DNA of 64,000 nt from Lycorma delicatula. Lineage: Eukaryota > Arthropoda > Insecta > Hemiptera > Fulgoridae. Positions 26,401 through 35,400 of the stretch are shown in pieces; position 1 is the first letter of the stretch, and each line of letters opens with the position of its first letter. The notes under the pieces were generated by a model. It saw only the letters and a program-made list of their open reading frames with translations, had not been told where the DNA came from and ran no database searches. The stretch covers positions 49,631,946 through 49,695,945 of the forward strand of contig NC_134465.1 of assembly GCF_047948215.1 (NCBI RefSeq), given 5' to 3'. A program made the position numbers and the translations under genes.

Positions 26401-29400
26401 TGATAAACTTTTACATTCATCTGTAATATCTTCATCTACAAATTTATCTCCTTTTGTGGTATTCCTGAAATTATAAAAGTAAAAATAAAACTGTTTTATT
26501 ACTGCCATAACAGAGAAATAAATTTTATCAATTTATATAAATTATATCTCAATTTATACTACTCAGAAATGATAACGTAGAAAAAAGAAGATAATATCAA
26601 TAATAATGAATGATACTAACAAAAATTGAACTAGCAATGATAGTTAATTTATAATTACAAATCAAATCAGATTTCATAATTGATTTGAACAAACAAACGT
26701 TATGCTTTATATATAATATATAGTATTTTATATATTAATTGTCTTGAAAAATTTATCAGCATTCTAACAAACAGTTGAATTAACGGTTAATCACATATTG
26801 ATAATTTATGATACGATCAGAATTATTAAACGGATTTAAAATCCTATCCACAAATGTTAGATGTAACTAGGAAATGTTACCTTAAATATTTATAAAAAAA
26901 ATTTGGAAAATAATAAATGTAGAATAAATAGTTAAATTAACAATAAGCAAATTACTTATGTATACATATGATAACAATAAGAAATGCACATCACAGTTAC
27001 TTTTTTCTTTTGCATAATTTATGAGAAATAAATTTTATAGCATGTGAATTACACAAAGCTTCACCGGGGTTTTGAATCCACTACTTTGAGGGTGAAAGAC
27101 AGAGGTGCTACCACTTCACTGTAAAGGTTCAATTAAATTTTGATATAATCAATATAAAAGTGCAACTGATCGACAGGAGTAGACTGAAATAAATAAATAT
27201 AAGTATTATTAATTATAAACCGCTTTTCAATTAAAAGTACAGAATTTGTCCAAATGAACATATAACTTTGAAAGAGTGAATCTAATAGATTTTTAATACT
27301 AATAAAATTAGTACATCAAATAGATTTTCACACTCACAATTTGAAAATCATATACAACAAACGTTCGTTTGCCTTCTCGATACACTCTTACACATAATAT
27401 ACACAAAACTATCTATAACCCTTGAAAATATCAAGCATCTTAACTTCAAGAAAAATTCTCTTCTTCTAGTTCTCCATTAAATCAAACTAGATTATAAAAT
27501 ATATCAACGTGTCTGTAACAATTATCTACAATAGTTATTACTCTTTCATCACTGTCTTCAAGTTGGTATGAACCCACGATATTAAAAAAAATTTTTTTTT
27601 TTTAGAAACACCAGGATTCATTTCTTACATTTAACAATTTTTGCAATTCTTTGTAGAACTGCAAAAAATCACTCAATTTTGATGTGGATGCAGTTTTGCA
27701 AGATTATAGTTTCAAACTACATAGAATGCACCAAACATAAGACTTAAATAATCAAAAGACTTGTGCACATTTGTCACCAGAAAATAACAAATGATTGATT
27801 TCTGTACACAAACGAAATTTTCCATAGGTTCTCACACTTTGTGGTCTTCTGATAGTTTGCCATACAAAACTGATCATGGAAAATGAAATTTTCCAACTCA
27901 TATGATATTCAAAATATGATTTGGTACACTTCAGGGATTAAAATGCACATTATTTCTGTAATTGATTCATTTTGAAATAAATACTCAAAACACATAATGT
28001 GATGTTGCAAACTCCATCAATGCATCTTATTAACCGATGAATATGGCTGGAAATAAGCTATTTTACAGCTTTCGTAAACATGACTTCAGTCACTCGTAAC
28101 AACCTAAGTAAAATTATACCAGAAAAAATATGTCAGGACTTTATGAGACTACACAAACAGTGTTTAAATTTAGTTTTAAATAAAACACTGAATAAAATAT
28201 ATATTAAAGTCAAAGAAAGTTTGATAAAACATCAAAGAAACAAAAACTTCATAACCAAAAAGACAGGAACATTGGTACTACAAAGTAGACTTATCCACAA
28301 CAAATCTACGAGTAATTTGCCCTACACAATATACACATGTTGCTTTTTCACACATTGCTTATCTGTAGCAAACACCCATTTCAGCTGACAACTGTATTGA
28401 AGAATCCCTATACAAATAAATACCTTACAGTAGTTAACAGCTATGCATATCTACTTACAGATGACATATTCCAAAAATATGAAACAAAAAAATTAATGAA
28501 ACATCAACTGACAATAAATACATAAAACTAACATACATCAACAAACATTCATACAAAATTACTAGCATGTTTAGAAAAGATTACGGTTAATGTCTACAAA
28601 ACTATTAACAAATGTGGTTGCATTAAATATTATGTAGAACAAACGAGATATACATTCAGCCACAAACAAAAAGAATATATACAAGCATCACATACATCAA
28701 AACCAAACTTTGTATATCACCTCATAGAAACACGTAAGAAATGACTTTATATGTAGCATAAAAAATTAACTGACTTAACATTTATTTAATCAAGACAAAA
28801 TTGATACTCATTAAATATCTTTTTTGTTAAAATAATGAAAAAAATGGTAAACAGAGCACAGAAAAAGTGTAATATTTGACAAAACCTTTACAACACTTTA
28901 AGAACATCACCTGCTGAGAATATCTTAGAACAACTCGTGACAGTTGGTAACATGTGAATTAGTAGTCAATAAGCATTAACTTCATAATTAGCTTTTGTGG
29001 TTAAAAAGGCATGAGATGATAATCAGTAAATTCCACTAAAATTTAATTATATACACATGACAAAAATTTTATTACTATTACTTATTATTTTATAACCAAT
29101 ATTTATTTTATAATCATTATTATTATGATATAGTTCTTTGAAAATATATTATAATTATTATGAACCAATTTATCATTAATAAACTTACTACATTTTCATT
29201 ACAAATTAAAATTAAAGTTATTTACTGGATAGTTTTTGTATAAGTAACTAATAGGTAATTGAAAAATTGATCACCATCCAATTCAGTTGAAAAACAATAT
29301 GATATGAACAAAAAAATACTTACTTATCTATATCTGTAACCTCATAAAAATTCTAATCAAATGAGTTTTATAAATCTACCATTTACAATTGCTATATAAC

Positions 29401-32400
29401 TACACAAATGTTATGAGTGTGAAAAGGAAAATAAAATCTGTCTTGATAATTGTAAATAATTTTTCTTTGTAAAATTTTCTAGTACGAGGATCATTTAATA
29501 ATTAAACAGACACATAGCTGTACAGAAAAAATGGTTTATTAAATAAACACAATTTTTTTGTCTACTTTTCTACGTAATCCCCATCAACCTCTCTGCTTTA
29601 TCCCATCTTTTTAAGAATCTTCTTATCCCCTAAATGAAGAATTTTTTACCTTGATCTCAAAGCCAGTTTTATACTTTTTTTCTTTACCAATTCGTTTTTT
29701 TTTAACTTGATGGCACGCAAAGGTTCTTTCATCGAACCAAACAGATAAAAATCCGAAGGGGCAAGGTCAGAGCTGTAAGGAGAATGAGGTAGAAGCTCCC
29801 AAACCACTTTGCCAATAGTTTCCAGCCTCAGTTGTGCCATATGAGGTCAAACACTGTCTTGAAGAAGAAGCACGCCTTTCCTCTGCCATCTTGGTTTCTT
29901 GATGGTTGTGTTTCTTGAATTTCCTATGGACAGGCAATTCAGGGTGTTTGTTGCATGCTTTGATGCTTCGGCTTCCGGTTCAAAATTATGTATCGAAGTT
30001 TCATCACAGGTAAATATCCTGTCCAAAAATGCATCACCTTCGTTACTGAAATGATTTTTTGAGTTCAATGCAAATGCGAAATCTCTCGACTTTGTAATGA
30101 ACGGTAAACTCTTTGGGAACCCAGTTTTTACAAGTCTTACAGTAGTTTAGTTTGTTTTTAATGATGGAATGAGTTGTGCCAACACTTATTCGACATTTTT
30201 CGGCAATTTGTTCATCTGTACATTGTCGGTCTTCTTGGATAAGTGAATCAATACAAGAATCAAATGCCGAATTCGGTTACTGGACGCCTGGAGCGGTGGT
30301 CGTTGGTCTCGCTTTTGTGACCACTTTTAAACTTTTCCAAAACTTTTGTTGTCTAAAAACTCATGCAACTACTGCCATATTGTTTGTTCATCCAATAGTC
30401 TGACGGTTGTACACTTTCCAAAAGTAAAAATCAGATCACAGAATGCTGATCTTCAAAAGTAGTTTTTTCAGCGGATACGCTAATAACTAAGACTTTACAG
30501 GTTATGTTTACATAAATATTAATCAAACAGCTAACACTCTTCGCAAGGTTGCCAACTAACACTTACAAAAGTTTCAATTGCCTGCATTAAGGGTTTCCTT
30601 CACGAACAATGTTTGTCTGTTTAATTATTGAATGACCCTCGTATAAACATAAAATAAATATTATGTTAATCTCTTTAAATCTTGAGCAAGACCACACCAA
30701 TCTACTCTAATCAAAGTCAATTACTCTTGGGGGTTGATCTTCCTCTTATTCTTCCTTTCATGCATGCCATGGATTACTGCCAACTCAGTTCTATCTATGG
30801 TGGGTAGCCAGCAAGACAGCCACTTCTTTATTGAAGCACTGTGAAGTAGTGAACTTCTTTATCCCTCTACACCAATCAAAGGATTCATCTATCTGGGGAG
30901 GGTACAAAGAGTCTAGTAGCTGAAGTGCATAGTTTGTATAGCCGGGCATCTTACTCTATAAAATCAGTAATTGAATTTAATATATTAAATTTGTATTAGG
31001 TTTATCACTTATTAACTTACCTAAATCTTGTGTTATCATCATTTTGGAGTTCAAAATGCAATCCTTTCACCATACCTTTTGTGACACTACAAAAAAAAAT
31101 TAGTTTTGGTTAATTTCATTACCCTGTTATTATTTAAACATAATACAGTAACAAAACAGGGATTAATGTTAGTTTATTCAAGAAGGAAAACAATTAAAAA
31201 ATTTTAAATAAAGACATTAAAAATTCTAAAATTTCAACAATTTAATAAAAATGTCTTCTATTTTTTTTTTGGAAAAGAATTCCTAAAACTTGTGTGCTTT
31301 TTTCATGATCTTATATTTTATAATAGATCTTTCAATTAAATTCATTGACAGAGTGAGGTCAGATAGAATAAACTTTGACTTTAAATATCCCTTTAGAAAG
31401 AAATTCATTGGTCAAAAAATCTGAGGGGTGACTGATCAAGAAAGATTGCTAAAATAAAACAAAAAATGGCAGGTAACATTTTATATAAGATGGTCAAGAG
31501 CAGTACACCAGCAATACTGCTCACAGCTTTATCTAATTAGATTTATATCTTCTCAAAACTTTCCTAAAACTGTAGAGAAATAATAACCAACTATAATGGT
31601 TACAATTTTTTATCCATTATTGTTTTCAAATATGTTTATAATTTGGGAATCTAAAACTGTACCCACATATTATCTTAAGTGGAAGCATCTTTGACAAGTC
31701 AATTTAAGATTGGGCTGCTGAGTACCAAGTATTAATAATTTTGTTTTTTTGCCATCATTAACGTAAAACTTAGCCTCATCACTCTTAAATATTAAAATCA
31801 CAAAAATTGTTTCTTTTAGTTCAAGAATATCCTGCAAAGCTCTAAGAAGTTTTTGTTTTCTAAAAAAAAAAAGAAATATAGATCTTCCAACATCAACATT
31901 TTATATGGGTACAGCTTCTTCAAATATCCAGCATATGGTTAACATTAGATTTTGTTAATCCAAGTGCCTAAACATTTTTTAAAACATGTTTAGGAATCTG
32001 AGGAAGAGCAATTAAATCATGCACATTCCTAAAATTTTCATGTGTACTCACAGTTTTGGGTCATCTCATGACTTTTTTATATCCAAAACAGCCTATAAAA
32101 CAAAATTTTACAAAGATTAATTAATTATGACTAGGCATTGTGTAAAATTTAAAATATATTATTTTAAAGATTAAGAAAAAGTCTACATATTTGGCATGGT
32201 GTTACACTTTCCATCATTTTAACTAAAGAACTCTTATGAGGTGCTAAAATACCTCCAACACCTGGCATTCCACCACTATTAATCACTTGCAACAACTTAA
32301 AAAAAATCTAATTACAAAAATGGACTAGTTAATAAATATAGAAGTATAAAATGTTGGCAACAATTACTATGAAATAAAGATAAATGTGTTCTAAATATTT

Positions 32401-35400
32401 TTGTAAGTTGTATATTATACTGGCAAAAGTCTATATGAACCATATATTATTTAAATCAGGATTGCATCATTTTTGAAATACCCATTATATTAGCATTACA
32501 GTAAATATTAACATTACTTATTCTTTATCAGTATTAACTACATGGATTACCAACAATTACAAGGAAATGAGTGAACAGCTGACAATTAAACTCATTTAAT
32601 ATAATAATTTTTACAAAAATATAAATATTAAACAAATCAATGAAGTAATTATATAAATAAAGTAATAAGTGTAAACAAAGTAATTGCGTTAAACTATCCA
32701 TAATTAGAATACAATAATTATATACCTTTTAGCACCTATTATGAAATCCTCCAAAGTATAAAGAAATGCATGTAAATAAATTTAAAAAATCAAACATAAC
32801 AATATTATTATTATAAAAATTAATTTTATAATCTATTTAATTCTCGCAAAAAAAAATTAAATTGCTAAGAAAATAATGAAAACCTGTTGAGACAAGATTA
32901 ACTTCAGAATTTCCAAGTATAAGACAAATTTTTCCTGTAATTATTTGTCGGCATTATTATTAAGTTTAAATATTTAAAGAATCATCATTTGAATAAGTTT
33001 TTAACTATTTATAATTATATCTAGATACAATAGATAATTTCAAAGAATTTTAAAGCACAGGGAAGTCAAAATTGAACTTTAGAATGAAACAAGACCGCTT
33101 TCTTGTATTTTACATAAGCCGATAATACAACAGCAACATTAATTGATGACAAGAGCGCACCAACATTTGAAGATAATTCCTACTTCAATGGAAAGTATGG
33201 TAATTATTACAGAAGCTTTAGGATTTTTTATCAGATTACAGTCACAAAATTTATTGATGTGGTAGTTGAATTACATTGGATGTTGGCATGCAATTGTCAC
33301 TGTGCAATGTTGCTACAGTATGTATCAACATCACTAGTGGTCACTCACAAGAATTTTTTATATAAAGTAAAGTAAAAAATTTTCGATAAGAATTTAATTA
33401 TACTTTAATACATTTTTAATTATATCCACCCAACAGCAGTAATTTTTCTTTCTGATCTTACATTCAGATTGAATAATGTTAAGTAATATATAAATTTAAA
33501 AAATTTTTTTTTAGCATCCAGCCATATTTTATCCAGCTACCAGTTTTGAAGCTTAGTGCCCATCTTGAGGCATCAATTAATTAAAGTTTTGTATTCTATC
33601 TAACACACAATTACAAAAAAAATAAAATGTTCAATAATCAGGTTATAACATAGTAATATAATATACAACATAAAATTGTTGTATATAATATCATATTTTA
33701 ATAAATACAGACTTAAAAAAAAAATCAACATTTGCAATTAACCTTTTCAAGTGGAGCATACATATTTTCAGATCAATAAAAGCATAAAATTTTTAAAATT
33801 ATTCCCCAAAGTAAAAAACTAGACTTACTAAACAGAGGAAAAATTATAATTAACATTAGGAATAACAAATATTTAATACAGGTTCATTATATAAAATCCA
33901 CCGAGTTAGTCTATTGGTAATCAGCTGATCTGGAATTCGAGAATTCCAGCGTTCAAGTCCTAGTAAAGGCAGTTACTTTTATCCAGATCTGAATACTAGA
34001 TCATGGATACTGGTTTTCTTTGGTGGTTGGGTTTCAATTAACCAAACATCTCAGGAATGGTCGAACTGAGACTGTACAAGACTACACTTCATTTACACTC
34101 ATACATGTCATCCTTTGAAGTATTATCTGAAAGGTTTAACCAGAGGCTAAACAAGAGAAAGAGATTCATTATGTAAACTATAACCATCACTCTACAACAG
34201 GAGAACTCATCACGAATGCATAGAAACAGCTTACTGCATCTAAAATTATTTAAAAATCAACGGATGATGCCTTTAATTACTGAAAATCCATAATAAAAAA
34301 TTGGAAAAAGAAAATAATGTCTGTGTTTTTTCCACTAGTTTTATTTATTTAAAATTATTTAACTTGTCAATTTTATTTTAACTACAAGCAAAGATTTAGA
34401 TGTAATGAAAAGTTTTAGAATATTCAATGAAAGTCAATACAGACCTGAAAATAGAGTAATACAAATGATAAACTCTGAAATTAATATCAAAATAAAGTAA
34501 TAATAAAATAATAAATACTTTACTTAGAACATAATGTAATAAGACATAATATAGGTTACACCTGGAATGGTAGATTTCCACTATAAGGATAAGAAAAGAT
34601 ACAGAAAAACTCTTAGGTTAGAGCGCATTAAAAAGTACAAAATCAATGAATAAAAAAGAGAAGTGTATACAGTCCATATTAATACATGAAAATGACTTTT
34701 TATCAAATAATAAGGATGTAACAAAATGAACGTACTGAATAAATAAAACAGTACAAAACAGAATTACAATTTAAGGAGATAATTGTTAATTATTTGACCT
34801 TGTTTAGTAAAGTAAAAGTATGAAAAAAATGGAGGTATCTAAGTAATAACTACTATTTAAAAACAAATTAAAAATAATATTATTCCCTGTTAAAGGAAAT
34901 CTTTTAATTTTTTTTTTTCAATAAATTGATTGGTTTTTTGTACCAATAAATAACTTACAAAAAACTGAAACTGAAGCATAATAAGGTACTTTCTCAAAAA
35001 CCAAAATATTATGTTGTATATCATAAAATCCACTGACAATTATTTTGAATGGAAATTTCAGAATTTTTATTTTATTAAAAATCAGTGAACATGAATCACA
35101 TTTACCAGAATCAAACAAAATCTGACAGCCTATTTTTGTATTAACATGTTTTGAGTTTTTCTGTAGCTGCAAGATGTAACAATATAAAACAAGCATAAAA
35201 ATATTTAACAATAATGCCAAGCTTAATGATTGAGGATAAATCGGTTTAAAGCAAAACAATACAGTTTGATCGATTTGTAAGTATTTTTAATTTAGTCATC
35301 CCATGAAGATTAATTATAAGACGCAAAAATTTTAAACTAAGAGAAAAAAAAAAATTACTTTATCATTAATGGAATGTTATCTACATGGTTAGTAATATAC

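Noticed and set aside
34918..35259. 113-codon minus-strand open frame
   Set aside because: No motif, low-complexity Leu/Ile/Phe/Lys composition and no splice context; typical of chance frames in AT-rich DNA.
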